A DNA stretch of 11,441 nt from Alphaproteobacteria bacterium (GTDB taxonomy: Bacteria > Pseudomonadota > Alphaproteobacteria > Sphingomonadales > Emcibacteraceae), in contig NVTJ01000033.1 of NCBI GenBank assembly GCA_002401545.1, positions 12,435 to 23,875 on the forward strand, written 5' to 3'. Positions 4,424 to 11,441 of the stretch are shown in pieces. The notes beneath the pieces are model-generated. The model saw only the letters and a list, made by a program, of their open reading frames with translations. It was not told the DNA's origin and did not search any database. Both the position numbers and the translations under genes were made by a program. Position 1 is the stretch's first letter; every line of letters starts with the position of its first letter.

Positions 4424-6868
4424 CTAGTACTCACTATGATCTTCAATCAGGACTTCCCGCTTGCCCACATGGTTGGCGGCGCTGACCACGCCTTCCCGTT
4501 CCATTTTCTCGATAATATTGGCGGCGCGGTTATAACCTATGGATAATTGCCGCTGAATATAGCTGGTGGAGGCTTTCTTGTCCCGCGCCACAATCGCCAC
4601 CGCCCGGTCGTAAAGCTCATCGCCGCTGGATTTGGCCCCGCCCGGTGTCATCTGTGAATTCTGCAGAAACGCACTGTCAAAACCTTCTTCAGGCTCCTCA
4701 GTGAGATTTTCCAGATAATCCGGCTTGCCTTGTTTTTTCAGGGCCTTGACCACCCGTTCCACTTCACTGTCACTGACAAAGGGGCCGTGAATCCGCCTGA
4801 TGCGTCCGCCGCCCGCCATATAAAGCATATCACCCATACCAAGAAGCTGTTCCGCACCCTGTTCGCCCAGAATAGTCCGGCTGTCAATTTTTGAGGTAAC
4901 CTGAAAGCTGATCCGGGTCGGGAAATTGGCTTTGATGGTGCCGGTAATCACATCCACCGACGGCCTCTGGGTCGCCATGACAAGATGAATTCCGGCGGCA
5001 CGGGCCATCTGGGCCAGACGCTGGATCAGAGTCTCAATATCCTTACCCGCCACCAGCATCAGATCAGCCATTTCGTCAACAATCACCACAATCATCGGCA
5101 GTTGGGTCAGGTCAATTTCCTCTTCCTCATAAACCGGATCACCGCTTTCATGGTCAAAGCCGGTCTGAACCCGGTGAATAATCACATCCCCCTTGGCCCG
5201 CGCCTCTGCCAGGCGCTGATTATAGGCCCCGATATTCCTCACCTGAAGTTTGGCCAGTGCCCGATACCGCTGTTCCATCTCCCGCACCACCCATTTCAGG
5301 GCCACGACCGCCCTTTGCGGCTCGGTGACCACCGGGGTGAGCAAATGGGGAATATCATCATAAACCGACAGTTCCAGCATCTTTGGATCAATCATGATCA
5401 GGCGGCATTCCGCCGGGGTCAGCTTGTAAAGCAACGACAGGATCATCACATTGATCGCCACGGACTTGCCCGATCCGGTGGTTCCCGCCACCAGAAGATG
5501 GGGCATGGCGGCCAGGTCAACCACAACCGGCTCCCCGCCAATGTCCTTGCCCATACAAATAGGCAGCTTCGCCTTGCTTTCTTCATAGGCGCTCGAGGCC
5601 AGCTGTTCGCGCAACACAACTATTTCCCGTTTGCTGTTGGGCAGTTCGATGCCAATGGCGTTCTTGCCCGGCACGACCGCCACACGGGCGCTGTCGGCAC
5701 ACATGGAACGGGCAATATCATCGGCAAGATTGATCACCCGGGTTGATTTGGTGCCGGGAGACGGCTCAACTTCATATAACGTCACGACGGGGCCGGGGCG
5801 GACTTTTACGATTTCACCCTTGATACCAAAATCATCCAGCACGGATTCCAGCATCCGGGCGTTTTGTTTCAGCGCATCTTTGCCCAGGCGGTCCTGTTTG
5901 GACAGCGGCTTCGGATTGCTCAGCAGATTAAGGGCCGGCAGGACGAACTCATTCGCACCGCCAAGATCAAACATGGGCTGACGCTCGGCAGCCTCCCGAC
6001 GGCTTGCAGGGACGGCGCCCTGTTTGCTGTCGATGATCGGTATGGATTTGCGGGATTGTGGGCCGCCGGACTTTGACACCATCGGTTCAACCCGGGCCAG
6101 CTTCTTTTTCTGTCGTACATCAACCACACCGCTTTCCGGCGCTTTCCGGCGTATTTTTCCCTTGAGGAACCTGTAAACATTCCGCCCGCCGCGCCATATT
6201 TTGACAATACACCAGACAATAGCCCGGCCCATGGCCGACCATTCTGAACGCTCCAGCCCAAGGAACAGCGGAATCGTTAACAGAAACAGCCCCAGGAAAA
6301 TCCCGCCATACAGATAGGGGTAAAAAACTATGCCACTATCCGACAGAATTTGTTTCAGAAAATAAAATATTCTGTCGCCAACAATACCGCCCATACCGAA
6401 ATTCTGAATTGGCCAAAAGTCCGAAACCGGTAGAAAGGCGGCAAAAAGCGATGCCAGAAGCACACCCAAGGCCCAGACAATCAGGTTGCGCCAAAGGACC
6501 GGCAGACCCTTAAGGGTCATGATTCGCCAGCCCCATGTGGCAAAGGGAAAGATCAGAACCACGGCCCCGATTCCCAATGACTGAATCAGGAAATCAGCAA
6601 CAAATGCCCCTGGAAGGCCAAGCCAGTTTTTTATTTCGTCCTGCCCCGCAACCCGCCAGCTGGGATCATTGCTGTAATATCCCGCCATGGCAGCAAAAGT
6701 CAGAAGACTCATAATAATCAGGAAAATTCCCCACAGCCGCGTACTCCCGCTAACCATGAAAACATAAACCGCTTCAGGCAGGATAGTACGTTTATTTTGC
6801 TTTGTTATCTTTTTACGTCTGCTCGTCAATCCGGAGTCCCTGTACCTTGGCCCTATAACCTTGGCCAT
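4424..6868 (-). CDS. ftsK: DNA translocase FtsK
   Basis: An 814-residue septal DNA pump that moves the chromosome terminus through the closing division septum and supports XerCD dimer resolution. The N-terminal 210 residues carry about four to five membrane segments (around 42-64, 88-112, 127-148, 180-205) that anchor it at the septum. A short basic linker follows (220-320), shorter than in E. coli FtsK and typical of this class. The motor domain has Walker A GTTGSGKS at 462-469, the DPK segment at 494-496, Walker B VVIVDE at 594-599 and MATQRPSVDVITG at 631-643. The C-terminal gamma winged helix (about 750-814: DELYDRAVAIV, STSYIQRQLSIGYNRAANIIEKMEREGVVS) reads the polar KOPS sequences. ATG 6868 has GGGA 9 bases upstream. 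lolA follows on the same strand, and the gap to the upstream amt gene is 187 bases. Confidence 0.98.
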   Translation of the reverse strand: MAKVIGPRYRDSGLTSRRKKITKQNKRTILPEAVYVFMVSGSTRLWGIFLIIMSLLTFAAMAGYYSNDPSWRVAGQDEIKNWLGLPGAFVADFLIQSLGIGAVVLIFPFATWGWRIMTLKGLPVLWRNLIVWALGVLLASLFAAFLPVSDFWPIQNFGMGGIVGDRIFYFLKQILSDSGIVFYPYLYGGIFLGLFLLTIPLFLGLERSEWSAMGRAIVWCIVKIWRGGRNVYRFLKGKIRRKAPESGVVDVRQKKKLARVEPMVSKSGGPQSRKSIPIIDSKQGAVPASRREAAERQPMFDLGGANEFVLPALNLLSNPKPLSKQDRLGKDALKQNARMLESVLDDFGIKGEIVKVRPGPVVTLYEVEPSPGTKSTRVINLADDIARSMCADSARVAVVPGKNAIGIELPNSKREIVVLREQLASSAYEESKAKLPICMGKDIGGEPVVVDLAAMPHLLVAGTTGSGKSVAINVMILSLLYKLTPAECRLIMIDPKMLELSVYDDIPHLLTPVVTEPQRAVVALKWVVREMEQRYRALAKLQVRNIGAYNQRLAEARAKGDVIIHRVQTGFDHESGDPVYEEEEIDLTQLPMIVVIVDEMADLMLVAGKDIETLIQRLAQMARAAGIHLVMATQRPSVDVITGTIKANFPTRISFQVTSKIDSRTILGEQGAEQLLGMGDMLYMAGGGRIRRIHGPFVSDSEVERVVKALKKQGKPDYLENLTEEPEEGFDSAFLQNSQMTPGGAKSSGDELYDRAVAIVARDKKASTSYIQRQLSIGYNRAANIIEKMEREGVVSAANHVGKREVLIEDHSEY

Positions 6869-6961
6869 ATATTCTTGTCCCGCATTCTCTTTTTACAATG
6901 TAATTGCGATCTTCTCAAGCGCAGGTTCCAGAAGTTCAATATCATGCACAAGAACAAGGCG

Positions 6962-6967
6962 ATTATA
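6962..6967 (-). promoter_or_regulatory. Perfect -10 hexamer upstream of ftsK
   Basis: The 187-base gap between the second ammonium transporter gene and ftsK contains TATAAT on the minus strand about 95 bases before the ftsK start. No good -35 is visible 16-18 bases upstream, where a short tandem (GGGCACAGGGCACAGGG on the plus strand, 6968-6984) lies instead. A second weak possibility is TTGAGA with TAAAAA 17 bases on, closer to the gene. I saw no terminator and no other gene in this gap. Confidence 0.3.
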
Positions 6968-7055
6968 GGGCACAGGGCACAGGGCCGAACGGCATATTTT
7001 TAAGGCAGGTAACTTTTACAGGATTTTCAGTTGACTGGTCCTGAATCCAAACGAC

Positions 7056-8279
7056 TTACCGGCGGCCAAAGTCATCTTCCGGATAGGCTGAAATCTTGTG
7101 TATGGACAGGTCAGCCCCGATAAACTCTTCTTCTTCACTCAGCCGGATGCCCACCGTTTTCTTCAGCAGCCCATAAACCACAAAACCGAACAGCCCGCCA
7201 ATGGCAACACCGGTCAGGGAACCAACCACTTGCGCCATGAAAGATACCCCGCCAAGGCCCCACAGGCTTTCCATGCCAAAAATTCCGGCGGCAATACCGC
7301 CCCACAGGCCGCAAAGCCCGTGCAGGGGCCAAACCCCCAGCACATCATCCACTTTCAGGACATTCTGCACATAGAGGAACGCCTTGACAAAAATTGCCCC
7401 GGCAATCACCCCGGTGGCCAGAGCGCCGAGGGGGTGCATGATGTCAGACCCGGCACAGACCGCCACCAGACCCGCGAGCGCCCCGTTATGAACAAAACCC
7501 GGATCATTGCGCCCAATCAGGGATGCGGTCAACAAACCGCCGACCATGGCCAGCAGACTGTTCACGGCCACCAGGCCGCTGGCCCCGGCCACCGCCTGTG
7601 CGCTCATCACATTGAAACCGAACCAGCCAATACATAATATCCATGAGCCCAGCGCCAGAAAAGGAATATTGGACGGGGGAATACCAACCACCGTGCCGTT
7701 CGGGCGGTAATGACCACGCCGCGCCCCCAGCATGATAACCGCCCCCAGCGCCAGCCAGCCCCCCATGGCATGAACCACGATGGAACCGGCAAAATCATGG
7801 AACGGTGCCCCGAACATATCTGTCATCATGTCCTGAAAGCCCAGGCGGCTGCCCCATACCATGCCTTCAAAAAAGGGATAGACCAGACCGACAAAAACAG
7901 CCGAAGCCACCAGTTGCGGGTTAAATCTGGCCCGTTCCGCAATACCGCCGGAGATAATAGCCGGAACCGCAGCGGCAAAAGTCATCAGAAAGAAAAATTT
8001 GACCAGCGTATAACCATTAAGGCCAAAACCCGCCGCACCACCGCTGATATCACTGGCACTGGCGAAAAAGCTGACGCCGTAAGCCACCGTATAACCAATG
8101 AAAAAATAGGCCAGTGTCGAGACGGCAAAATCGGTGATAATCTTGACCAGCGCATTGACCTGATTTTTCTTGCGCACCGTACCCACTTCCAAAAAAGCGA
8201 ACCCCGCATGCATGGAAAAGACCAGTATGGCCCCGATCAATACAAAAAAAACATCCGTGCCGCTCATCATGGCTTCCAT
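7056..8279 (-). CDS. amt: Ammonium transporter (Amt family), second paralogue, no signal peptide
   Basis: A 407-residue Amt/Mep/Rh-type channel of the inner membrane, forming trimers that conduct ammonia/ammonium. The twin pore histidines are present in DFAGSIVVHAMGG (first His) and WPLHGLCGLWG (second His), with the recruitment-site tryptophan in MVWGS. Eleven membrane segments fit the hydrophobic profile. The cytoplasmic tail is GIRLSEEEEFIGADLSIHKISAYPEDDF, close to the regulatory tail that contacts PII proteins. Unlike the glnK-linked paralogue it starts directly in the first membrane segment without a cleavable signal. ATG 8279 has AAGGGA 8 bases upstream; ATGs at 8270 and 8267 are less well placed. 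The gene follows the first amtB by 223 bases and has its own sigma-54-like promoter, so it can be expressed separately but under the same signal. Confidence 0.95.
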   Translation of the reverse strand: MEAMMSGTDVFFVLIGAILVFSMHAGFAFLEVGTVRKKNQVNALVKIITDFAVSTLAYFFIGYTVAYGVSFFASASDISGGAAGFGLNGYTLVKFFFLMTFAAAVPAIISGGIAERARFNPQLVASAVFVGLVYPFFEGMVWGSRLGFQDMMTDMFGAPFHDFAGSIVVHAMGGWLALGAVIMLGARRGHYRPNGTVVGIPPSNIPFLALGSWILCIGWFGFNVMSAQAVAGASGLVAVNSLLAMVGGLLTASLIGRNDPGFVHNGALAGLVAVCAGSDIMHPLGALATGVIAGAIFVKAFLYVQNVLKVDDVLGVWPLHGLCGLWGGIAAGIFGMESLWGLGGVSFMAQVVGSLTGVAIGGLFGFVVYGLLKKTVGIRLSEEEEFIGADLSIHKISAYPEDDFGRR

Positions 8280-8318
8280 TATTTCATTCCCTTGGCTGTA
8301 TATTCCTCCCTGGGACTA

Positions 8319-8335
8319 TTCAAGAAACATGCCGA
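8319..8335 (-). promoter_or_regulatory. Sigma-54-like promoter upstream of the second ammonium transporter gene
   Basis: Minus strand TCGGCATGTTTCTTGAA compared with the RpoN consensus YTGGCACGNNNNTTGCW: GG at -24, GCA, G and TTG are kept, with GG-N10-GA spacing. The predicted start is near 8308, giving a 29-base leader to ATG 8279. It is weaker than the glnK site alone, but has the same spacing and the same A in place of the -12 C as that site, which raises its credibility. Confidence 0.5.
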
Positions 8336-8416
8336 ATACTTTCTGGCTGAATCCCGGCGGCTTTAAAGAAAAAATGATCAAAATTTAGTCATCATGCCGT
8401 CATTGTCTGGGCAACA

Positions 8417-8431
8417 GCCTAAAATTTAGGC
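8417..8431. promoter_or_regulatory. Perfect 15-bp palindrome, candidate NtrC enhancer site
   Basis: GCCTAAAATTTAGGC has 7-bp perfect arms around one base and fits GCC-N9-GGC, equal to the GC-N11-GC spacing of enteric NtrC sites, though it lacks the usual TGCACC half-site. Its centre lies about 116 bp upstream of the predicted sigma-54 start for the second transporter gene, a normal enhancer distance. Similar 15-bp units occur upstream of glnK. Confidence 0.4.
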
Positions 8432-8440
8432 AGTCAAATT

Positions 8441-8468
8441 CCCCCGCTTTAACATCTTAAGGCGGGGG
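8441..8468 (-). terminator. GC-rich hairpin between the two ammonium transporter genes
   Basis: CCCCCGCTTTAA (8441-8452) and TTAAGGCGGGGG (8457-8468) form a 12-bp stem with one G-U pair and a CATC loop. On the minus strand it is followed by AATTTGACT, without a real T run, so it is either a weak terminator or a 3'-end-protecting structure for the glnK-amtB mRNA. Confidence 0.5.
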
Positions 8469-8488
8469 AACAGGCCATGGGTGGCAAA

Positions 8489-8506
8489 TTAGGGTCTTGA
8501 CCCTAA
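8489..8506 (-). terminator. Hairpin overlapping the stop codon of the first ammonium transporter gene
   Basis: TTAGGGTC and GACCCTAA (8489-8496 and 8499-8506) form an inverted repeat that includes the TAG stop (8505-8503). Only three T residues follow on the minus strand, so termination would be inefficient. Together with the next hairpin it probably lowers read-through into the second transporter gene or protects the mRNA end. Confidence 0.35.
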
Positions 8507-9822
8507 ATCTTTTGAGATCCAATACCAAACTCAGGATAGGCTTCCATACCAAGTTCGGCAAGGTCACCGCCTTTATGCTCGTCTTCTACACTCATGCGAA
8601 TGCCCACGGTAACTTTCAGGCCATACCAGACAATGGTGCTGGCAAGGGCCACGAAAGCGCCAATGGCCGAAATTCCGATCACCTGATTAAGCAACGTTGC
8701 GCTGTCATTGGTAAAGACCACCGCCAAGGTTCCCCAGATACCGCAAACCAGATGCACCGGAATCGCCCCGACCACATCATCAATCCTCAGCTTATCCAGC
8801 AAAGGCACCACAAGAACCACCAAGGCGCCGCCAACCGCCCCGATCAGGATGGCCTCGCCGATGGTGGGGGTCAGGGGTTCTGCGGTGATGGATACCAGTC
8901 CGGCCAACGCCCCGTTCAGCACCATGGTCAGATCAACCTTCTTATACAGAAATTTGGTCAGACATAAAGCCGCAACAACACCACCCGCCGCCGCCATATT
9001 GGTGTTGGCAAAAATCTGCGATACGGCTGTGGCATCAATGGCACTGCCCAGCGCCAACTGCGAAGCACCGTTAAAACCGAACCAGCCCAGCCACAGGATG
9101 AAAGTACCCAGCGTCGCCAGGGTAAGGGAAGAGCCGGGGATGGGCCGCACCTGTCCATTGGGGCCGTATTTTCCTTTGCGCGCCCCTAGAATGATCGCCC
9201 CGGTCAGGGCCGCCCAGCCACCGACGGAATGCACAATGGTTGAACCGGCAAAGTCGGAAAAACCCATCACATTCAACCAGCCTGCCCCCCATGTCCAGGC
9301 CCCCTGAATGGGGTATATAATCCCGGTCAGGACAATGACAAAGGCAAAGAAAGGAAACATCTTGATCCTCTCCGCCACGGTCCCCGACACGATGGACGCC
9401 GCCGTTGCCACAAACACCATCTGGAAAAACCAGTCAGAGGCCGATGAATAGCCCGCCTCCACATTAATGGCGTCACTCGCCGCCACCTCACTGGCCCCCC
9501 ACAGGCTGAAAGACCCCATAAAGCCGCCGTCCACACCGGAATACATCAGGTTATAGCCGACCATAAAATAAAGTATCCCCGCCAAAGCATAGAGGCCGAT
9601 ATTCTTCACACACATGGTTGCCACATTCTTGGTGCGCACCAGACCCGCTTCGAGCATACAGAAACCCGCCGCCATCCACATCACCAGAAACCCGCCAATC
9701 AGAAACAGCAGACTGTTCAGGATATAGGCAACTTCCGGGTCCACTGCGGCCTGCGCCGGAACCGCCGCCCCAAGGCTCATCGCTATTGCCGTCAAGACGA
9801 TTGTCAAAATTCTTTTTTTCAT
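8503..9822 (-). CDS. amtB: Ammonium transporter AmtB, glnK-linked, with signal peptide
   Basis: A 439-residue Amt channel. ATG 9822 is chosen because TAGGAG stands 7 bases upstream and it yields a cleavable signal peptide (MKKRILTIVLTAIAMSLGAAVPAQA), usual for AmtB of this group; the longer frame to 9858 would run into glnK. The pore histidines are in DFAGSTIVHSVGGW and AIPVHLVCGIWG, and the periplasmic-site Trp is in GAWTWGAGW. The C-terminal tail GIRMSVEDEHKGGDLAELGMEAYPEF is the part that GlnK blocks; here the usual His of the DLxxHGxxAY motif is Leu. It follows glnK by 10 bases, in the conserved glnK-amtB arrangement in which the PII protein plugs the channel when ammonium is plentiful. 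Transcription most likely comes from the sigma-54-like promoter before glnK. Confidence 0.97.
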   Translation of the reverse strand: MKKRILTIVLTAIAMSLGAAVPAQAAVDPEVAYILNSLLFLIGGFLVMWMAAGFCMLEAGLVRTKNVATMCVKNIGLYALAGILYFMVGYNLMYSGVDGGFMGSFSLWGASEVAASDAINVEAGYSSASDWFFQMVFVATAASIVSGTVAERIKMFPFFAFVIVLTGIIYPIQGAWTWGAGWLNVMGFSDFAGSTIVHSVGGWAALTGAIILGARKGKYGPNGQVRPIPGSSLTLATLGTFILWLGWFGFNGASQLALGSAIDATAVSQIFANTNMAAAGGVVAALCLTKFLYKKVDLTMVLNGALAGLVSITAEPLTPTIGEAILIGAVGGALVVLVVPLLDKLRIDDVVGAIPVHLVCGIWGTLAVVFTNDSATLLNQVIGISAIGAFVALASTIVWYGLKVTVGIRMSVEDEHKGGDLAELGMEAYPEFGIGSQKI

Positions 9823-9832
9823 TATTCCACTC

Positions 9833-10171
9833 CTAAAGGGCATCATCGCCCATTTCACCGGTTCTTATTCTCAAGGCCTGTTCCAGGTCGAACTCAAATA
9901 TCTTGCCATCGCCGAATTCACCGGTACAGGCGGCCTGGCGCAGGGCTTCCCGCGCCGCCTCCACAATGTCATCAGGAATGGCCAGCTCCAGCTTGAGCTT
10001 TGGCACAAAGGCCACCTCATATTCCGCCCCCCGGTAAATCTCTGTATGGCCCTTTTGGCGGCCATAACCCTTAACCTCACTGACGGTCAGTCCCATCACC
10101 CCCACATCACTCAGCGCCCGCCGGACTTCATCAAGCTTGAAAGGCTTGATGATTGCAGTAATCATTTTCAT
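9833..10171 (-). CDS. glnK: Nitrogen regulatory protein PII (GlnK)
   Basis: A 112-residue PII protein at the standard family length. It is a trimer that senses 2-oxoglutarate, ATP/ADP and, through uridylylation by GlnD, glutamine. The T-loop GRQKGHTEIYRGAEYEV contains Y51, the uridylylation site. The B-loop/C-loop segment TGEFGDGKIF and the C-terminal RIRTGE nucleotide-binding residues are intact. The start ATG 10171 has AGAGGA 7 bases upstream. Being the first gene before amtB, with 10 bases between them, marks it as the GlnK type, which binds and closes the AmtB pore. The tail ends GEMGDDAL, slightly unlike the common GExGxxAI. It is preceded by a well-matched sigma-54 promoter. With two amt genes downstream it may control both channels; that is inference. 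Confidence 0.97.
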   Translation of the reverse strand: MKMITAIIKPFKLDEVRRALSDVGVMGLTVSEVKGYGRQKGHTEIYRGAEYEVAFVPKLKLELAIPDDIVEAAREALRQAACTGEFGDGKIFEFDLEQALRIRTGEMGDDAL

Positions 10172-10211
10172 CTGTCTTTCCTCTTCTTATATCAAACAAT
10201 GTTCTTCTTAT

Positions 10212-10228
10212 TTCAAGACCCGTGCCAA
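10212..10228 (-). promoter_or_regulatory. Sigma-54 (RpoN) promoter of the glnK-amtB operon
   Basis: Minus strand TTGGCACGGGTCTTGAA matches the RpoN consensus YTGGCACGNNNNTTGCW at every defined base except the -12 C, which is A. With A(-12) at 10213 the start would be at about 10201, giving a 30-base leader before ATG 10171. Sigma-54 with NtrC control is the usual regulation of glnK-amtB under nitrogen limitation. Confidence 0.75.
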
Positions 10229-10301
10229 TTTTGAGATATTCTTCTATCCCATTGATAAATATCATTATTTCTAATTTCAGCGACGCGCATCTTTTCCTTA
10301 C

Positions 10302-10348
10302 ATGCCTTTTATTTAGCCATATAATTTAAATGGCTATTATTTAGGCAT
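10302..10348. promoter_or_regulatory. 47-bp nested palindrome with two enhancer-like units between glnK and the FAD monooxygenase gene
   Basis: ATGCC (10302) and GGCAT (10344) form the outer pair, and TAGCCAT (10314) and ATGGCTA (10330) the inner pair, all around one axis at 10325. Read as units it holds two 15-bp sites, 10304-10318 (GCCTTTTATTTAGCC, reverse GGCTAAATAAAAGGC) and 10332-10346 (GGCTATTATTTAGGC), similar to the palindrome before the second amt gene. Their centres are at about -110 and -138 from the predicted glnK start, suitable for NtrC. The same site could instead be an operator for the divergent monooxygenase gene. Confidence 0.4.
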
Positions 10349-10392
10349 TTTATTTTGTTTGCTGTCACCCCATGAGAGGCGTAAAAAGAAGC

Positions 10393-11441
10393 ATGACAAA
10401 AACAAAGGCTGAAAACTTCGATGTGGTTATTTCCGGCGGCGGTGTGGTCGGCATGACATTGGCCTCGGCGCTCGCACAAAATGGCATTACGGTGGCTCTG
10501 GTGGAATATAGTGATATTGCCGACAGCCTTAATGAGAAATTCGATGGCCGTTCCTATGCCATCTCATATGCGCCCTTTCTGATGTTGAAAACGCTGGGCC
10601 TGTGGGACAGGGTTGGCCATGAAGCCCAGCCGATCACTGAAATCCATATTACCGATGGCCATTCCCCCCTGTTTCTGCATTTTGACGAGCGCGATCTGGG
10701 CGATGGACCGCTGGGCCAGATGGTAGAGGTCAGACACCTCAGGGCCGGGCTTTTTGAGGCTATTTCAGATGAGAAAAATATCGCGCTGATAAACCCGGAT
10801 CATATCACTGATATAAAAACTGCGCCGGGGGCCAGTCACCTCACCCTCGAAAGCGGAAAGAAAATTACCTGCGCCCTTGTTATCTGCGCCGAGGGACGGG
10901 GGTCGGCGCTTCGAACCAGAATGGGCCTTAAAGTCAAGAGCTGGGATTATCATCAGACCGCCATTGTCACCACCGTGAAGCATGAAAGAGATCACGCTGG
11001 CACCGCTTACGAACGTTTTTATCCCAGCGGCCCTTTCGCCATCCTGCCCCTGCGCCACAGACGGTCCTCCATTGTCTGGTGCGAGCCGCCGGAACGGGCC
11101 AAGACCATAATGGGCCTGTCCGATGCGGCTTTTGATGCGGAACTGGCCAAAAAGTTCGGGGATTTTCTGGGCGAGGTGAAGCATCTGGGCCTGCGCTGGT
11201 CCTATCCGCTCACCTCCCAACTGGCCGATGATTATCTGGGGACACGTTTCTGCCTGATCGGCGATGCCGCCCACGGCATTCACCCCATTGCGGGACAGGG
11301 TTTCAATTTAGGTCTGCGCGATATTGCCGCCCTCGCTGAAGTGCTGGTGGATACCAAACGACTCGGCGGGGATCTGGGGTCGGAATTCACGCTGGAACGT
11401 TACGTGCGCTGGCGGCGGACCGACAATAACATATTAGCCCT
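10393..11441 (+). CDS. UbiH/UbiF/COQ6-family FAD-dependent monooxygenase (3' end outside window)
   Basis: 349 complete codons are present and the frame is still open at the window edge; family members have about 390-410 residues, so some 50 are missing. The N-terminal FAD-binding Rossmann fold reads DVVISGGGVVGMTLA (GxGxxG at 15-20). AEGRGS at 166-171 is the DG-type motif, with Glu for Asp. The family signature GDAAHGIHPIAGQGFNLGLRD is at 290-310, the second FAD/ribityl contact. These flavoproteins hydroxylate the aromatic ring during ubiquinone synthesis; which ring position is used cannot be told from sequence, since alphaproteobacteria use various sets of UbiH, UbiF, UbiL and UbiM. ATG 10393 is preferred; an in-frame ATG at 10372 would add seven residues without a better ribosome-binding site. 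It diverges from glnK across a 221-base gap. Confidence 0.92.
   Translation, partial: MTKTKAENFDVVISGGGVVGMTLASALAQNGITVALVEYSDIADSLNEKFDGRSYAISYAPFLMLKTLGLWDRVGHEAQPITEIHITDGHSPLFLHFDERDLGDGPLGQMVEVRHLRAGLFEAISDEKNIALINPDHITDIKTAPGASHLTLESGKKITCALVICAEGRGSALRTRMGLKVKSWDYHQTAIVTTVKHERDHAGTAYERFYPSGPFAILPLRHRRSSIVWCEPPERAKTIMGLSDAAFDAELAKKFGDFLGEVKHLGLRWSYPLTSQLADDYLGTRFCLIGDAAHGIHPIAGQGFNLGLRDIAALAEVLVDTKRLGGDLGSEFTLERYVRWRRTDNNILA

Noticed and set aside
6968..6984. Short tandem GGGCACAGGGCACAGGG upstream of ftsK
   Set aside because: Just over two copies of a 7-base unit; too short to call a functional repeat.
10285..10306. GCGCATC...CATGCC as a classical NtrC site upstream of glnK
   Set aside because: The spacing between GC pairs does not fit the GC-N11-GC rule and the half-sites lack GCACC.

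Overview
The window looks like chromosomal DNA of a free-living alphaproteobacterium of moderate GC content. Evidence is the gene order (glnK-amtB, ftsK, lolA, exonuclease III, OmpR-type response regulator), protein sequence style, and GANTC-type sites at repeat ends. I cannot place it below class with confidence. The region is mostly core housekeeping DNA; the unusual material lies in the intergenic gaps.

Layout. Plus strand, 1-1764: the 3' part of an OmpR-type response regulator, then a tight two-gene unit of a 6-pyruvoyl/6-carboxytetrahydropterin synthase-like protein and a pteridine-reductase-like SDR. Minus strand, 1756-3146: exonuclease III (xth), preceded by an unrecognised 194-residue acidic protein whose only promoter-like sequence predicts a leaderless mRNA. 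At 3216-3400 I propose a minus-strand small RNA of about 150 nt with its own promoter, two C/U-rich loops and a strong intrinsic terminator. At 3417-3681 lies a 265-bp transposase-less palindromic element (MITE-like) with 23-bp perfect terminal inverted repeats flanked by TA. It sits exactly in the stop codon of lolA. lolA and ftsK follow on the minus strand (3679-6868).

Nitrogen block, 7056-10348, minus strand: glnK (PII) and a first ammonium transporter form one operon, followed by a second, divergent ammonium transporter gene. Both glnK and the second transporter gene have a sigma-54-like -24/-12 sequence (GG-N10-GA, same deviation from GC in both) with predicted 5' leaders of 30 and 29 nt. 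Both also have GCC-N9-GGC-like palindromic sites about 110-140 bp upstream of the predicted start. This suggests NtrC/RpoN control, so that both transporters and the PII protein that gates such transporters are induced together under nitrogen limitation.

The right edge (10393-11441, plus) is a 3'-truncated UbiH/UbiF/COQ6-type FAD monooxygenase, divergent from glnK. No tRNA, rRNA, CRISPR array, intact transposase or phage gene was seen.
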